64,000 nucleotides of DNA from Methylophilaceae bacterium (GCA_013141125.1 JABFRO010000001.1:1116001-1180000), one strand, 5' to 3'; counted from the first letter of the stretch, positions 37,124 to 47,493 are shown. Numbers and translations are program-made. Notes: generated by a model not told the origin, from the sequence alone.

Positions 37124-38383
37124 ATGGCTGAAAAATTTCAAAGCATCAAAGGTTTTTATGACATTCTGCCCGAGCATACAGCGCTTTGGCACAAGCTGGA
37201 AGACACCGCACGCCGCGTGTTGGCGCAATATGGTTATCGCAATATCCGTATGCCGATTGTGGAGCCTACGGATTTGTTTGTGCGTAGCGTGGGTGAGCAT
37301 ACCGACATTGTAGAAAAGGAAATGTATTCCTGGGAGGACAAGCTCAATGGCGATGCATTAACTTTGCGCCCGGAAGGTACAGCGGGTTGTGTACGTGCCG
37401 TAGTTGAACACAATTTGACCTACAACGGTGCGGTCAGGCTGTGGTATACCGGGCCGATGTTTCGTCATGAAAATGTACAAAAAGGTCGTCAACGCCAGTT
37501 TCACCAAATCGGTGCCGAGGCCTTTGGTTTTAGCGGGCCGGATGTGGATGCGGAGCAAATTTTATTGCTGGCGCGGCTTTGGCGTGAGCTGGGTCTGACC
37601 GATGTGGAGCTGCAAATCAACACCATAGGCGATGCGGCTGAGCGCGCTGAATATCGCCAGAGTTTGATTGTTCATTTTGAAAAACATGCAGATTTGCTGG
37701 ATGAAGATGCAAAACGTCGGCTATATACCAATCCCTTAAGAATTCTGGATAGTAAAAATCCGCGCATGCAAGCCATTATTGAAGCAGCTCCGCGCCTGAT
37801 TGATGCGCTGGGCTGTGAAACACGCGCACACTATGAAGGTGTATGCCAATTGCTGGATGATGCAGGCATTGCCTATAAACTCAATACACGGCTGGTGCGC
37901 GGGCTGGATTATTACAATCGTACCGTGTTTGAGTGGGTGACGACCAAGCTGGGCAGTCAAGGCACAATTGCCGGCGGCGGGCGCTACGATACTTTGGTCG
38001 AGCGCTTGGGTGGCGAACACACGCCGTCCTGTGGCTTTGGCATAGGCTTGGAACGCGTATTTTTGTTGATGCAGGAAACCGGCATTAGCGCCAGCGATGC
38101 GCCCGACTTTTATCTGGTCAACGTCGGTGAAGCCGCTGCCAGACATGCGGCACGCATTGCAGAAAACTTGCGCAATGCCGGATTTACCATTTGCGTACAT
38201 GCCGGTGGCGGCAGTTTTAAATCACAAATGAAAAAAGCCGACCGTAGCGGCGCGCATCATGCCTTAATTTTGGGTGACGATGAAGTGCAAGCTAATGAAA
38301 TTACGCTAAAGCCCATGCTGGAAGCGGGCGAGCAAACCCGATTGAGCGTGGATGCTCTGATTGCCAGACTGAAGCCCAGCTGA
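37124..38383 (+). CDS. hisS: Histidyl-tRNA synthetase
   Basis: A 419-residue class II synthetase. GFYDILPEHTALW opens it, motif 2 includes MFRHENVQKGRQRQFHQIGAE, and the histidine-specific GLDYYNRTVFEW and AGGGRYDTLVERLGG are present, with motif 3 GFGIGLERV. An anticodon-binding domain closes it. It keeps its usual place after ispG. Confidence 0.97.
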   Translation: MAEKFQSIKGFYDILPEHTALWHKLEDTARRVLAQYGYRNIRMPIVEPTDLFVRSVGEHTDIVEKEMYSWEDKLNGDALTLRPEGTAGCVRAVVEHNLTYNGAVRLWYTGPMFRHENVQKGRQRQFHQIGAEAFGFSGPDVDAEQILLLARLWRELGLTDVELQINTIGDAAERAEYRQSLIVHFEKHADLLDEDAKRRLYTNPLRILDSKNPRMQAIIEAAPRLIDALGCETRAHYEGVCQLLDDAGIAYKLNTRLVRGLDYYNRTVFEWVTTKLGSQGTIAGGGRYDTLVERLGGEHTPSCGFGIGLERVFLLMQETGISASDAPDFYLVNVGEAAARHAARIAENLRNAGFTICVHAGGGSFKSQMKKADRSGAHHALILGDDEVQANEITLKPMLEAGEQTRLSVDALIARLKPS

Positions 38384-38386
38384 AAC

Positions 38387-39232
38387 ATGAGTGAGTTACT
38401 ACGCATTGAGAGTTTGAGTATTGCACCCGCAGCGGCACCAGAGCGCTTGTTGGTCAACCAAATTTCTTTTGCGTTGGAAACTGGCAAAACCACTTGTATC
38501 GTAGGCGAATCCGGCAGTGGAAAAAGCCTGACCGCTTTGGCCGTAATGGGTTTGCTTTCCGGCCAGCTGCAACTCGTACAAGGTAAGATCAATTTTCAAA
38601 GGCAGAATTTGACCGGCCTGAATAATCAGCAAATGCGAGAAATTCGCGGCAAACGCATTGCCATGATTTTTCAGGAGCCAATGACTTCATTAAATCCTGT
38701 ACTCAGCATAGGTTATCAAATCGGCGAACCTTTAACCGTACACCTGGGCTTGAAAGGCCAGGCACTCAAAACACGCATCGCTAATCTGCTGGAGCAAGTA
38801 GGCATTCCGGCTGAACGCGCCAATAGCTATCCCGATGAACTTTCCGGTGGACAGCGGCAACGCGTGATGATTGCCATGAGTATTGCCTGTGAGCCGGTTT
38901 TGCTGATTGCCGATGAGCCGACCACCGCGCTGGATGTCACAGTACAAGCGCAAATTTTGAAATTACTGGATGAACTAAAAACCCGTCTCAACATGAGCAT
39001 GTTGTTTATCACACATGATTTTGGGGTGGTGGCAGATATTGCGGATAATGTAGTGGTCATGTTCCGTGGTGAAATTGTCGAATCTGGCAGCGTAGATCAG
39101 GTGTTGAATCATCCGCAGCACCCTTATACCCAGGCATTACTCGCTTGCGTGCCTGATGCTGAAGGCAAAAAGCCGCTTAAGCCAATTGATTATGCCTGGC
39201 TCAATGCTGAACAAAATGGTCTTGCAGCATGA
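38387..39232 (+). CDS. Oligopeptide/dipeptide-type ABC ATPase (DppD/OppD-like)
   Basis: A 281-residue ABC ATPase with Walker [14 protein letters not shown]-loop QEPMTSLNP, signature [12 protein letters not shown], Walker [14 protein letters not shown] and switch His in ITHDFGV. The C-terminal [15 protein letters not shown] is the DppD/OppD mark. It starts three bases after hisS. No permease or binding protein lies near, so its partner and substrate (peptide-like in the family) are unknown. With the next gene it equals a split YejF. Confidence 0.88.
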   Translation: MSELLRIESLSIAPAAAPERLLVNQISFALETGKTTCIVGESGSGKSLTALAVMGLLSGQLQLVQGKINFQRQNLTGLNNQQMREIRGKRIAMIFQEPMTSLNPVLSIGYQIGEPLTVHLGLKGQALKTRIANLLEQVGIPAERANSYPDELSGGQRQRVMIAMSIACEPVLLIADEPTTALDVTVQAQILKLLDELKTRLNMSMLFITHDFGVVADIADNVVVMFRGEIVESGSVDQVLNHPQHPYTQALLACVPDAEGKKPLKPIDYAWLNAEQNGLAA

Positions 39233-40038
39233 GCGCCTATATTCTCAGCGCACAACATCTCAATAAAAGCTACATACAGCGTAGCGGCCGCTTTGGTTTT
39301 ACTACCAAGCAGGTCAAAGCGCTGGATGATGTCAGTATCCAATTGCGTGCAGGTGCCACCTTGGCGGTTGTCGGGGAATCCGGCAGTGGCAAATCCACCT
39401 TGGCGCGTTGTCTGTTACAATTGCAGCCCCTGAATAGTGGTGCAGTACAATTTCAGGGGCGCGATTTGGCGGTTTTGTCAGCCGCTGAGTTACGTCAGCA
39501 ACGCCGTCACTTGCAGATGATTTTTCAGGATCCCTTTGCCTCGTTGAATCCGCGCATGAAAATAGGCGCTATTGTTGGCGAAGGCTTATTGATTCACAAG
39601 CTTGGCAATGCTTTGGAGCAACGTCAAAAAGTAGTGCAAATGCTCAAGCGTGTGTGTTTGAGTGAGGCGGATATGGAAAAGTACCCGCATGAATTTTCCG
39701 GCGGGCAGCGGCAGAGAATTGGTATTGCACGCGCTTTGGTGCTGGAGCCCAAAGTAGTGGTATGTGACGAGCCGGTTTCAGCGCTGGATGTCTCGATACA
39801 GGCGCAGATTTTGTTGTTATTGAAAGAACTGCAGCAGGAAATGGCCTTGAGTTACCTGTTTATCAGCCATGATTTACGCGTCGTGCGGCATATTGCAGAT
39901 GAAGTCGTTGTCATGCATCAAGGCAAAGTTGTAGAGCAGGGTCTGGTAGCGGATATTTATGCAAATCCTACACAAGCCTACACGCGCAATTTGATTAACG
40001 CCATTCCAGGGCGGCAACGAGCGGCAAACCCAAGCTGA
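39229..40038 (+). CDS. Oligopeptide/dipeptide-type ABC ATPase (DppF/OppF-like)
   Basis: A 269-residue ATPase overlapping the previous gene by four bases. [54 protein letters not shown] and ISHDLRVVRHI mark the DppF/OppF group. The two subunits together form the ATPase pair of an importer or a YejF-like transporter. The insertion of this pair between hisS and yfgM is not the standard order. Confidence 0.88.
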   Translation: MSAYILSAQHLNKSYIQRSGRFGFTTKQVKALDDVSIQLRAGATLAVVGESGSGKSTLARCLLQLQPLNSGAVQFQGRDLAVLSAAELRQQRRHLQMIFQDPFASLNPRMKIGAIVGEGLLIHKLGNALEQRQKVVQMLKRVCLSEADMEKYPHEFSGGQRQRIGIARALVLEPKVVVCDEPVSALDVSIQAQILLLLKELQQEMALSYLFISHDLRVVRHIADEVVVMHQGKVVEQGLVADIYANPTQAYTRNLINAIPGRQRAANPS

Positions 40039-40085
40039 AATAACAATCCTTTATAAAATATAATTGGTAAATTGCAGGAAACAAT

Positions 40086-40718
40086 ATGGCATATGATTTG
40101 GAAGAGCAGGAACAGTTAGACGAAATCAAGGCGTGGTGGAAAAGATACGGCAATTGGGCATTGACTGCCGTGACAGTAGTGGCGGTTAGCATTGCGGCCA
40201 TACAAGGCTGGAAGTCTTACCAATACAAGCAATCTGCGCAAGCATCAGTGATTTTTCAGGAGTTGATCCAGGCGAATGATCAGGATGTTAAGAATATACA
40301 AACAAAATCTGCCCAGTTAATTGAAAATTATGCGTCCACAGCTTATGCCGGCCGCGCGGCACTACTTGCTGCCAAAGTGAATTATCAGGCAAAAGATGTT
40401 AAAAGTGCGAAAGCGCAGCTGGAGTGGGCGAGCAAAAATGCAAAGGAAAGCGCAGTGGTGGCCATGGCTCTATTGCAACTGGCAGGCATACAGTTTGAAG
40501 AGAAAAATTATGACGCAGCTTTGAAAACCTTGGATGAAAAACGTGCTGCAGGTTTTGCCGGGTTGTTTGCCGATTTGAAAGGGGATGTTTTGATCGCCCA
40601 AGGGAAAAAAGCGGAAGCTAAAATTGCTTACGAATTAGCCTTGAAGACATTGGACGCAGAAGGCTCTTATGCGCAATATACAAAATATAAACTGGAAGCA
40701 TTGGGAGACGACGCTTGA
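40086..40718 (+). CDS. yfgM: YfgM-like periplasmic TPR protein, SecYEG ancillary
   Basis: A 210-residue protein: cytoplasmic N-terminus (YDLEEQEQLDEIKAWWKRYGNW, shown in family motifs), one membrane helix (about 24-41), and a C-terminal TPR domain outside. YfgM binds the Sec translocon with PpiD and helps proteins leave it. Overlaps bamB by four bases, as in many proteobacteria. Confidence 0.92.
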   Translation: MAYDLEEQEQLDEIKAWWKRYGNWALTAVTVVAVSIAAIQGWKSYQYKQSAQASVIFQELIQANDQDVKNIQTKSAQLIENYASTAYAGRAALLAAKVNYQAKDVKSAKAQLEWASKNAKESAVVAMALLQLAGIQFEEKNYDAALKTLDEKRAAGFAGLFADLKGDVLIAQGKKAEAKIAYELALKTLDAEGSYAQYTKYKLEALGDDA

Positions 40719-41896
40719 ATAAGCTAAGTTTGCGTGGCGGCTTGATTTTAGCGCTAGCTGCATTTCTGGCGAGTGGCTGCACTACATTGACTGATCTTAA
40801 AACCGATATTTCCGAACGTTTACTGGGTCGCGACAACCCCAACCCACCAGCTGCCCTGGTTGAATTCAAATCCACTTTGCAACCTGGAATCATTTGGAGT
40901 GCGCGAGTAGGCGCATCCGAAAATTATGATTTTTCACCGGCAGTGCAAAGCGGAGCCGTGTATACCGCTAGCACAGAAGGTGACATTACCAAGCTCGACG
41001 CTATTCAAGGCAACATTGTTTGGCGCATTAAAGCCAAGGAAAAACTCTCCGGTGGTGTCGGTTTGGGGCAAAACCTGTTGTTGGTCGGCAGCGTGAAAGG
41101 CAATGTGCTCGCTTATGACTTGAATGGAAATTTTCTTTGGCAAGCTAAAGTCAGTAGTGAAGTGCTTAGCGCGCCCAGAGCAACAGATGGTGTTGTTATA
41201 GTAAGGGCTGGAGATAGTCGGATCTTTGGTCTGGACATTGCCGACGGCAAGCGCAAATGGGTTTATGAGCGAGCTACGCCTGCTCTAAGCTTGCGTAGCA
41301 GTGCCGGAATCGTAGTCGATGAAGGTGTGGTTTATGCAGGATTTGCCGGTGGCAAACTGATTGCCGTACGTGTTGACGATGGCAAAGTGATTTGGGAATC
41401 TACAGTAGCACAGCCCAAAGGCACAACAGAAATTGAACGTATTGCAGATATTACCAGCTTGCCAGTTGTGGATGGCGCAATGGTTTATGCCGTGGCGTAT
41501 CAAGGTAAGGTAGCAGCAGTTGACCGTGCCTCTGGCCGTGTGGTGTGGAACCGCGACATTTCCAGTTATACCGGTATGTGTGCTGCAGATGGAAAAGTTT
41601 ATATCGCCCATACCACTGGAGCCGTGTATGCGCTGGATTATGCCAGCGGTAAAACTTTCTGGCGTCAAGGTGGTTTGAGTCAGCGTAATTTAAGTGCGCC
41701 ATTAGCTTTGGGTAATTCAATTGTTGTAGGCGATGTGCAAGGATACTTGCACTTTATGGATAGGGAAGATGGCGCTTTTTCAGCCAGATTGCTCACCGAG
41801 GATAGTCCCATCCTGCCGCAAATTGTTGAGCTCGGATCTTCTGGCTTTGTCGTTCAAACCCGTAATGGTGGCCTTTACGCCATTTCACTGAAGTAA
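40715..41896 (+). CDS. bamB: Outer-membrane assembly lipoprotein BamB
   Basis: A 393-residue beta-propeller lipoprotein. The lipobox is LASGCTT (Cys about 22). About eight PQQ-like blades follow, with repeats such as [15 protein letters not shown] and SGRVVWNRD. It helps BamA insert outer-membrane beta-barrels. It starts within the yfgM stop and ends four bases before der. Confidence 0.95.
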   Translation: MNKLSLRGGLILALAAFLASGCTTLTDLKTDISERLLGRDNPNPPAALVEFKSTLQPGIIWSARVGASENYDFSPAVQSGAVYTASTEGDITKLDAIQGNIVWRIKAKEKLSGGVGLGQNLLLVGSVKGNVLAYDLNGNFLWQAKVSSEVLSAPRATDGVVIVRAGDSRIFGLDIADGKRKWVYERATPALSLRSSAGIVVDEGVVYAGFAGGKLIAVRVDDGKVIWESTVAQPKGTTEIERIADITSLPVVDGAMVYAVAYQGKVAAVDRASGRVVWNRDISSYTGMCAADGKVYIAHTTGAVYALDYASGKTFWRQGGLSQRNLSAPLALGNSIVVGDVQGYLHFMDREDGAFSARLLTEDSPILPQIVELGSSGFVVQTRNGGLYAISLK

Positions 41897-41900
41897 TCAT

Positions 41901-43331
41901 ATGCTACCAACCATCGTTCTGGTAGGCCGACCCAATGTCGGTAAATCTACTCTTTTCAACCGCATGACCAAGAGCCGTGATGCTCTGGTCGCCGATTTAC
42001 CCGGTCTAACTCGTGATCGCCATTACGGACGTGGCATTGGTGGTAGCAAACCACATCTGGTTGTGGATACTGGCGGCTTTGAGCCAAGATCAGACAGCGG
42101 CATCATGCAGGCAATGGCGCGTCAAACTTTGCTGGCAATAGATGAAGCCGATGTCATTATCTTTCTGGTTGATGGTCGCCAGGGCTTGACACCGCAAGAC
42201 AAGGAAATCGCCGATCGTTTGCGCAAAAGCACATGCCCGGTGTTATTGGCGGTGAATAAAACCGAAGGTATGCAGCGCGCTATTGTTTCCGCTGAGTTTC
42301 ATGAGTTAGGACTTGGCGATCCACTCGCCATCTCTTCCGCGCATGGTGAAGGCGTACGTGACCTGGTTGAATTGGCTTTGGAAACTTTTCCCGAGCCTGA
42401 GCCGGAAGAAATCCTGAATAGCGAAAGAACGCCCAAAGTGGCCATCGTTGGTCGCCCCAATGTGGGCAAATCCACACTGGTCAATGCCTTGTTGGGTGAA
42501 GAGCGCGTCATTGCTTTCGATCAGCCGGGTACCACACGTGATTCTATCGAGATTGATCTGGAGCGTAATGGCAAACACTACTTGCTCGTGGATACGGCCG
42601 GTGTGCGCAAACGCGGGAAAGTGTTTGAAACTATCGAAAAATTCTCTGTAGTTAAAACCATGCAGGCGATTGAAGAAGCCAATGTGGCGATTTTAGTCGT
42701 GGATGCACAAGATGGCGTGACCGAGCAGGATGCACACGTCGCCGCTTATATTCTGGAAAGTGGTCGTGCCTTGGTGGTTGCTATCAATAAATGGGATGGT
42801 TTGGAAGACGACAAGCGTGATTGGATTAAACGCGAAATTGATCGCAAGCTGCAATTTCTCGATTTTGCCAAATTTCATTACATTTCAGCACTCAGGAAAA
42901 AAGGTCTGCCAGAGTTATTTGTTTCTGTGGATGAAGCTTTCAAGGCTGCCATGGCCAAGCTGTCAACCCCGCAATTAACCCGTGCCTTGATTGATGCCAC
43001 CACCCAACACCAGCCACCTATCAGTCGTGGCATACGCCCCAAATTGCGCTATGCGCATCAGGGCGGCAGCAATCCACCGATAGTGGTTATCCACGGCAAC
43101 CATGTAGATGGCGTTAAAGACAGCTATGTGCGCTTTTTGGAAGGCATGTTCCGCAAAGTGTTTCAGTTATTTGGCACGCCGTTACGTGTGCAGTTCAAGC
43201 AAGGCGACAACCCTTTTGCTGAAGCTGATAAATTCAAAAAAGGTGAAGGCATTGTCAGCATGCGCCGCCGCAAAACGGCACAACGTGCTGAATTACGTGC
43301 CAAGAAAGAGCAGGAAAAAACAAAAAGATAA
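41901..43331 (+). CDS. der: Ribosome-assembly GTPase Der (EngA)
   Basis: A 476-residue protein with two G domains in tandem: [13 protein letters not shown] (about 8-20) and, from about 180, [15 protein letters not shown], each with its DxxG (DTGG, DTAG) and NKxD-type motifs (NKTE in the first and NKWD in the second). A KH-like C-terminal domain and a basic tail follow. It acts in 50S subunit maturation. The run usually continues with hfq, but here it is followed by an opposite-strand hypothetical gene. Confidence 0.97.
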   Translation: MLPTIVLVGRPNVGKSTLFNRMTKSRDALVADLPGLTRDRHYGRGIGGSKPHLVVDTGGFEPRSDSGIMQAMARQTLLAIDEADVIIFLVDGRQGLTPQDKEIADRLRKSTCPVLLAVNKTEGMQRAIVSAEFHELGLGDPLAISSAHGEGVRDLVELALETFPEPEPEEILNSERTPKVAIVGRPNVGKSTLVNALLGEERVIAFDQPGTTRDSIEIDLERNGKHYLLVDTAGVRKRGKVFETIEKFSVVKTMQAIEEANVAILVVDAQDGVTEQDAHVAAYILESGRALVVAINKWDGLEDDKRDWIKREIDRKLQFLDFAKFHYISALRKKGLPELFVSVDEAFKAAMAKLSTPQLTRALIDATTQHQPPISRGIRPKLRYAHQGGSNPPIVVIHGNHVDGVKDSYVRFLEGMFRKVFQLFGTPLRVQFKQGDNPFAEADKFKKGEGIVSMRRRKTAQRAELRAKKEQEKTKR

Positions 43332-43399
43332 AAACTTGGTATTTATCTGAATTCATCTTTTTTGAATTTATTCTCAAAGTGAAGTCACTCAACATCAAA

Positions 43400-43810
43400 T
43401 CACTTCTTATCGAAGGGCTTTTTAGGCGACCTGAATTGAAGAATCTGCGCGGTAGTGGTATTAGTTGCAGAAGCTTCGGATTCAACGAGAGGCTCTGAAG
43501 CTGTGGGAGCTTGAGAAATTTCAGATGTTTCAGTATCGCCTTCAAGCCATTTTTTATAAGCGAGAGAAACGGCAAGCAACCGAGTGGCTTCTTGCATAAA
43601 CTGGTGCAGTGCAAGACCGTCTGGGATCACAGGTAACTCGAAGTGACTGCACCAACGATCATAATGCACTCTGGCTTCAAGCGTTAGCTCGACAGTATCG
43701 AGCCGGGCGTTATAATTGCATTGGCGCTCTGGAATGTATTCAAACTCCTGACTGAAATCTTGGTAAAGGAGTGCAGGTGCTCTTGTAGCGCTTGATTTGG
43801 TATCTGTCAT
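43400..43810 (-). CDS. Hypothetical protein, unknown family
   Basis: A 136-residue protein I do not recognise. From the ATG at 43810 (AAAGGA six bases upstream) a moderately ordered N-terminal 90 residues contains YNARLDTVELTLEARVHYDRW and YKKWLEGD; the rest is a low-complexity Ser/Thr/Ala/Glu tail ending in basic RSPKKPFDKK. No signal or membrane segment. It could be a small DNA- or nucleoid-binding protein, but nothing demonstrates it. Confidence 0.6.
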   Translation of the reverse strand: MTDTKSSATRAPALLYQDFSQEFEYIPERQCNYNARLDTVELTLEARVHYDRWCSHFELPVIPDGLALHQFMQEATRLLAVSLAYKKWLEGDTETSEISQAPTASEPLVESEASATNTTTAQILQFRSPKKPFDKK

Positions 43811-43984
43811 GATGAAATCCTTTATAAAGGTTAGGGTGTTAATCCCCATGCACTTTATATGAGGTCAATCAAGACTAATTAAAAGTCAAGTTTCGCTTTA
43901 TTTTAAAATCAATAAATTTTCAGGCAGCTATTTTCGTCCCCAGCTTTTGCCTGTCGGTGTTGAACGGCACCGCACTTTTCCAAA

Positions 43985-44812
43985 TTAAAACAAGCCTTGC
44001 CAAAATTTCCACCAAGCTTTTTTGTCTTCTGGCGCGCCTTGGCCTAATATCCGGCTTTGCGGATAATTGGTTTGCAGCACGCGTAGCGTGTCTTGTTTGA
44101 GATCGGCCATTTCCAGAGCATCGTAGGCACTAATCATGATAATCAGCGCTTCTTCCACCGCCAGGCTATCGGGATAGTTTTCCACGACGAATTTGGCGCG
44201 GTTCAATCCAGCCACATAGGCGGTGCGATTCATGTAATAGCGCGCAACGTGAATTTCATGATCGGCCAGCGCGTTAGCCAGATACGTCATGCGTTGTACG
44301 GCATCTTTGGCATAGCGGCTATTGGGGTAGCGGGTAATCAATTCTTTTAACGAGAAAAATGATTCACGCAAAGTTTTGGGATCACGGTCGCTGATTTGCT
44401 GTTTGGTTAATTTTTCAACAATACCGCGCTCATTGAAGGTGGCCAGGCCTTTTAAATAATAAGCATAGTCAATATTGGGATGATTGGGGTGCAGCTTGAT
44501 AAAACGATCAGCAGTGGCGATGCATAAAGTAGGATCACCTTTTTTAAAATAGGCGTAAGCGGTTTCCAGCTGTGCCTGCGTGGCATAAACGCCGTAAGGA
44601 TAGCGCGATTCCAGCGTTTGAAAATACTTGATAGCTCTATCGTAATCACGTGCACGCATATTCTTTTCGCCCTCCTCGTACAGACGTGGCGCTTGCATAC
44701 CTTTGGTTTCATCAATTTCAGTCGGCGCACCAAAAATACTACAACCGGCAAGCCAGCTTGTCAGTATCATTGCGGCCATTAGCGTTAAGCCAGTTTTTAT
44801 AACAGATTTCAT
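43985..44812 (-). CDS. bamD: Outer-membrane assembly lipoprotein BamD
   Basis: A 275-residue TPR lipoprotein. The lipobox is SWLAGCSIF; the TPR core carries LYEEGEKNMRARDYDRAIKYFQTLESRYPYGVYA-type sequence. It is the essential partner of BamA. The start at 44812 is chosen for the signal peptide; the longer frame begins in the rluD promoter region. It is divergent from rluD. Confidence 0.95.
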   Translation of the reverse strand: MKSVIKTGLTLMAAMILTSWLAGCSIFGAPTEIDETKGMQAPRLYEEGEKNMRARDYDRAIKYFQTLESRYPYGVYATQAQLETAYAYFKKGDPTLCIATADRFIKLHPNHPNIDYAYYLKGLATFNERGIVEKLTKQQISDRDPKTLRESFFSLKELITRYPNSRYAKDAVQRMTYLANALADHEIHVARYYMNRTAYVAGLNRAKFVVENYPDSLAVEEALIIMISAYDALEMADLKQDTLRVLQTNYPQSRILGQGAPEDKKAWWKFWQGLF

Positions 44813-44864
44813 ATTAATTAAGCTCCATTCAACTATTTTTTCTTTCAGCGACAGATTATAACCG

Positions 44865-45941
44865 ATGACCCAGACCACACCTATCACTCTCACCATTCCA
44901 TCCAGTTTGGGCGGCATGCGCCTGGATCAAGCCTTGCAGCAATTAATGCCGGATCAATCCCGGTCACGTTTGCAAAACTGGATTAAGGAAGGCCGGGTAA
45001 CGATCAATCAACAAACGGTTATCGCCAAACTCAAGGTATGGGGCGGCGAGCAAGTGGCCGTGGTTCCGCAAGACGCGCCGGAAACAGGTGCTTTCAAGGC
45101 GGAAGATATTGCCATTAATGTGGTGTATGAAGATGACCATATTTTAGTCATCAATAAACCAGCCGGAATGGTGGTACACCCGGCGGCAGGCAATTGGGAA
45201 GGTACGCTGTTGAATGCATTGCTGCATCATGCACCGCAACTTTCCGCGTTGCCGCGTGCCGGCATTGTGCACAGGCTGGATAAAGATACCAGTGGTTTGC
45301 TAGTGGTCGCCAAGACCTTTACCGCACAAAACAGCCTGGTCAAACAGTTGCAGGAGCGTACCGTCAAGCGTGAATACCGTGCATTGGTCTGGGGCGCGGT
45401 GTGGCGTAATGGTACTGTCGATCAGCCAGTTGGCCGCCATCCCCATGCGCGCACTAAAATGGCCGTCACCCGCAGCGGCAGACCTGCCGTAACGCATTAC
45501 GAGGTGCTGGAACGTTTTGCCGTGCATACTTATCTGCGCTGTATGCTGGAAACCGGCCGTACCCACCAAATCCGCGTGCACATGCAATTTTTGAAAGCCC
45601 CCATCGTCGGTGATCCGGTTTACGGCATGAGCAACATCATCCCGCATCGGATGATGACGGCTAATTTGCTGGATACAGTTAAAGACTTCAAACGGCAGGC
45701 ATTACATGCCATCAAGCTGGGTTTGATCCATCCTGAAACGCTACAGCCTATGGAATGGCAGATTGAATTGCCGCTGGATATGAAAATTTTGCTTGAATCC
45801 ATGCGTCTGGAAGACCTGCCTGTAGAAGATGAAAATTACGAATTTGCCATGCAAGAGTATGCGTTGGACGATAATTTTTCAGAAGATGAAGCTGAAAGTG
45901 ATTTTGAAGATGAGCCACTGGATGAAGATGATGTTGAATAA
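44865..45941 (+). CDS. rluD: 23S rRNA pseudouridine synthase RluD
   Basis: A 358-residue enzyme modifying U1911, U1915 and U1917 of 23S rRNA. It has an S4 RNA-binding domain (about 15-75) and the RluA-family active site GIVHRLDKDTSGLLVV with the catalytic Asp, then LETGRTHQIRVHM. A 35-residue acidic tail (DDNFSEDEAESDFEDE in type) is longer than usual. It is three bases before pgeF. Confidence 0.96.
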   Translation: MTQTTPITLTIPSSLGGMRLDQALQQLMPDQSRSRLQNWIKEGRVTINQQTVIAKLKVWGGEQVAVVPQDAPETGAFKAEDIAINVVYEDDHILVINKPAGMVVHPAAGNWEGTLLNALLHHAPQLSALPRAGIVHRLDKDTSGLLVVAKTFTAQNSLVKQLQERTVKREYRALVWGAVWRNGTVDQPVGRHPHARTKMAVTRSGRPAVTHYEVLERFAVHTYLRCMLETGRTHQIRVHMQFLKAPIVGDPVYGMSNIIPHRMMTANLLDTVKDFKRQALHAIKLGLIHPETLQPMEWQIELPLDMKILLESMRLEDLPVEDENYEFAMQEYALDDNFSEDEAESDFEDEPLDEDDVE

Positions 45942-45943
45942 AA

Positions 45944-46687
45944 ATGATGTTAAAAGAGACTGACTTTATTTATCCCGACTGGCCAGCTCCGGCCAATGTC
46001 AAAGCCTTGCAGACCACACGCGCTGGAGGATTGAGTCGGGCGCCTTATGACAGCCTGAATCTGGGTACTCATGTGGCTGATGTTGCGCATATTGTTGCGG
46101 CCAATCGCCTTCGGCTAAGCCCGTTTTTACCCGCAGAACCGGTTTGGCTGAATCAGGTGCACGGCGTTCATGTAATTGATGCAAGTAATGCGAATGGCTT
46201 ACCGGAAGCGGATGCCGCCTACAGCAAAAAATCCGGCATTGTTTGCACCGTAATGACCGCAGACTGTTTACCCGTGCTGCTATGTGATGAGGCTGGAACA
46301 GTGGTAGCCGCTGCCCATGCGGGTTGGCGTGGTTTGTGTCAAGGCGTACTGGGGGCGACGGTAATTGCCATGCACACACCTCCCGAGAAACTAATGGCCT
46401 GGCTGGGTCCGGCGATAGGTGCGCATGTTTTTGAAGTGGGCAATGAAGTACGTAGCGCCTTTATCGCGCAAGATGAACAGGCGGCGCAGGCGTTTACAGC
46501 TGCCCCCAATAATAAGTGGTTAATGAATATTTACCAGCTGGCCAGACAGCGCCTTAAAGTCGCTGGCATTGCACATGTATATGGTGGTAATTTTTGCACC
46601 TATACAGATAAATCCCGTTTTTTTTCCTACCGCCGCGATGGCCTAACCGGCCGCATGGCCAGCATGATTTGGCTGAATTCAAAGTGA
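45944..46687 (+). CDS. pgeF: YfiH/PgeF multicopper-fold protein
   Basis: A 247-residue protein of the laccase-domain family. VWLNQVHGVHVIDA and CTVMTADCLPVLLCDEAGTVVAAAHAGWRGL hold the Zn ligands (Cys and two His). YfiH/PgeF removes mis-incorporated serine from peptidoglycan precursors and has reported oxidase and nucleoside activities. The rluD-pgeF order is common. Confidence 0.92.
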   Translation: MMLKETDFIYPDWPAPANVKALQTTRAGGLSRAPYDSLNLGTHVADVAHIVAANRLRLSPFLPAEPVWLNQVHGVHVIDASNANGLPEADAAYSKKSGIVCTVMTADCLPVLLCDEAGTVVAAAHAGWRGLCQGVLGATVIAMHTPPEKLMAWLGPAIGAHVFEVGNEVRSAFIAQDEQAAQAFTAAPNNKWLMNIYQLARQRLKVAGIAHVYGGNFCTYTDKSRFFSYRRDGLTGRMASMIWLNSK

Positions 46688-46863
46688 TTGATGTGGTTGC
46701 ATTTGGCGCGAGCGCGGCAGAATAATACGTGGTGACGACAATACTGACGTATAATTCACACTTGACTGGAACGAATTCAAGCTTCACCAGTCATAAACCA
46801 TGCAAACTTGAAAAAGTGAGCACATGGCACCAAAAGTGTCACAACGCAATAAGTAACAAATCA

Positions 46864-47229
46864 GGGGCCGACCAGGCTTCGACGTGGGTTGCAAAGCAGT
46901 GCAGGGCATACCGAGGCTCAGTTCCCTCGTAAATACAGCTGAAACAAGTATAGTCGCAAACGACGAAACTTACGCTCTAGCCGCTTAATACCGGCTGGAC
47001 GCTGCACCATCTCTCCCGTGGGGTGGATTGGGGGAACCCATCGCAGCGTCATATACACGGGATACGTGATGTGTCGGGTTACTTGGCACTTCATTAACCT
47101 CAAGGTAACTCGTCTTGCAGTCGCTTGTCGGTTGGTGCATGCAAGATTAAATCAAACAACCAGGCTAAGTATGTAGAACTGTCTGTGGAGGGCTTGCGGA
47201 CGGGGGTTCGATTCCCCCCGGCTCCACCA
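46864..47229 (+). ncRNA. ssrA: Transfer-messenger RNA (tmRNA)
   Basis: A 366-nt tmRNA that rescues stalled ribosomes. The 5' end GGGGCCGACCAGGCTTCGAC pairs with the 3' CGGCTCC acceptor, followed by an encoded CCA. The tag frame starts at GCA 46956: A-N-D-E-T-Y-A-L-A-A, stop TAA at 46986-46988. The T-arm GGGGGTTCGATTCCCCCC is intact. The 3' end is the attachment site of the island that follows. An A/T-rich 176-base spacer after pgeF probably holds its promoter (a TATAAT lies near 46750). Confidence 0.97.
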
Positions 47230-47300
47230 TAATTTGAAATCCCAACCCTTATCGGTTGGGATTTTTTTTGCCCGGAGCGCCAGTGTTGGCGCGGTTCCGG
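47194..47300. repeat. Island attachment repeat, copy A (tmRNA 3' end, terminator, flank)
   Basis: It contains the tmRNA T-arm and CCA end, the terminator, and the stretch TGCCCGGAGCGCCAGTGTTGGCGCGGTTCCGG. Copies B (60170-60277) and C (61801-61863) share the same order. Copies A and B also share the right-hand palindrome CGCCAGTGTTGGCG; copy C runs instead into different sequence at CGGAGCGCC, presumably the original chromosome. Confidence 0.75.
47238..47269 (+). terminator. Rho-independent terminator of ssrA (copy A)
   Basis: Stem AATCCCAACC / GGTTGGGATT (ten pairs, six-base loop CTTATC) followed by eight T. It directly follows tmRNA and is duplicated, with small changes, at 60213 and 61821, which marks it as part of the attachment repeat. 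Confidence 0.92.
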
Positions 47301-47304
47301 GCCG

Positions 47305-47493
47305 TTGCCTCGCGCGCGGCACCTCCACGACTGCGCCAGTTCCTGCACTTTTTCAGCCTCTCTCCTCGCTGTTTTCTCTGTTTGCCTCGCGAGCGCTTTC
47401 GACCCCGTATCCAGTATTCATGCCGGTTTGCGCGGTGCGGGTTGGGAATGGCAACTGCTGTACCGGCGGCGACCGAGAAGCGAGAAGGCGTAA
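47305..47493 (+). pseudogene. Possible 3' fragment of a phage gene
   Basis: An open frame of 62 codons just inside the island; its last third (GAGWEWQLLYRRRPR then stop) reads like the end of a phage structural protein and is followed, in phage style, by a G/C hairpin and the holin gene. The rest of the gene would have been cut off at the attachment repeat. Recognition is weak; it may be non-coding. Confidence 0.3.

Noticed and set aside
46725-46760. TATAAT near 46750 as a proven ssrA promoter
   Set aside because: No convincing -35 at 16-18 bases; tmRNA precursors can be long, so I mention it only as a possibility.
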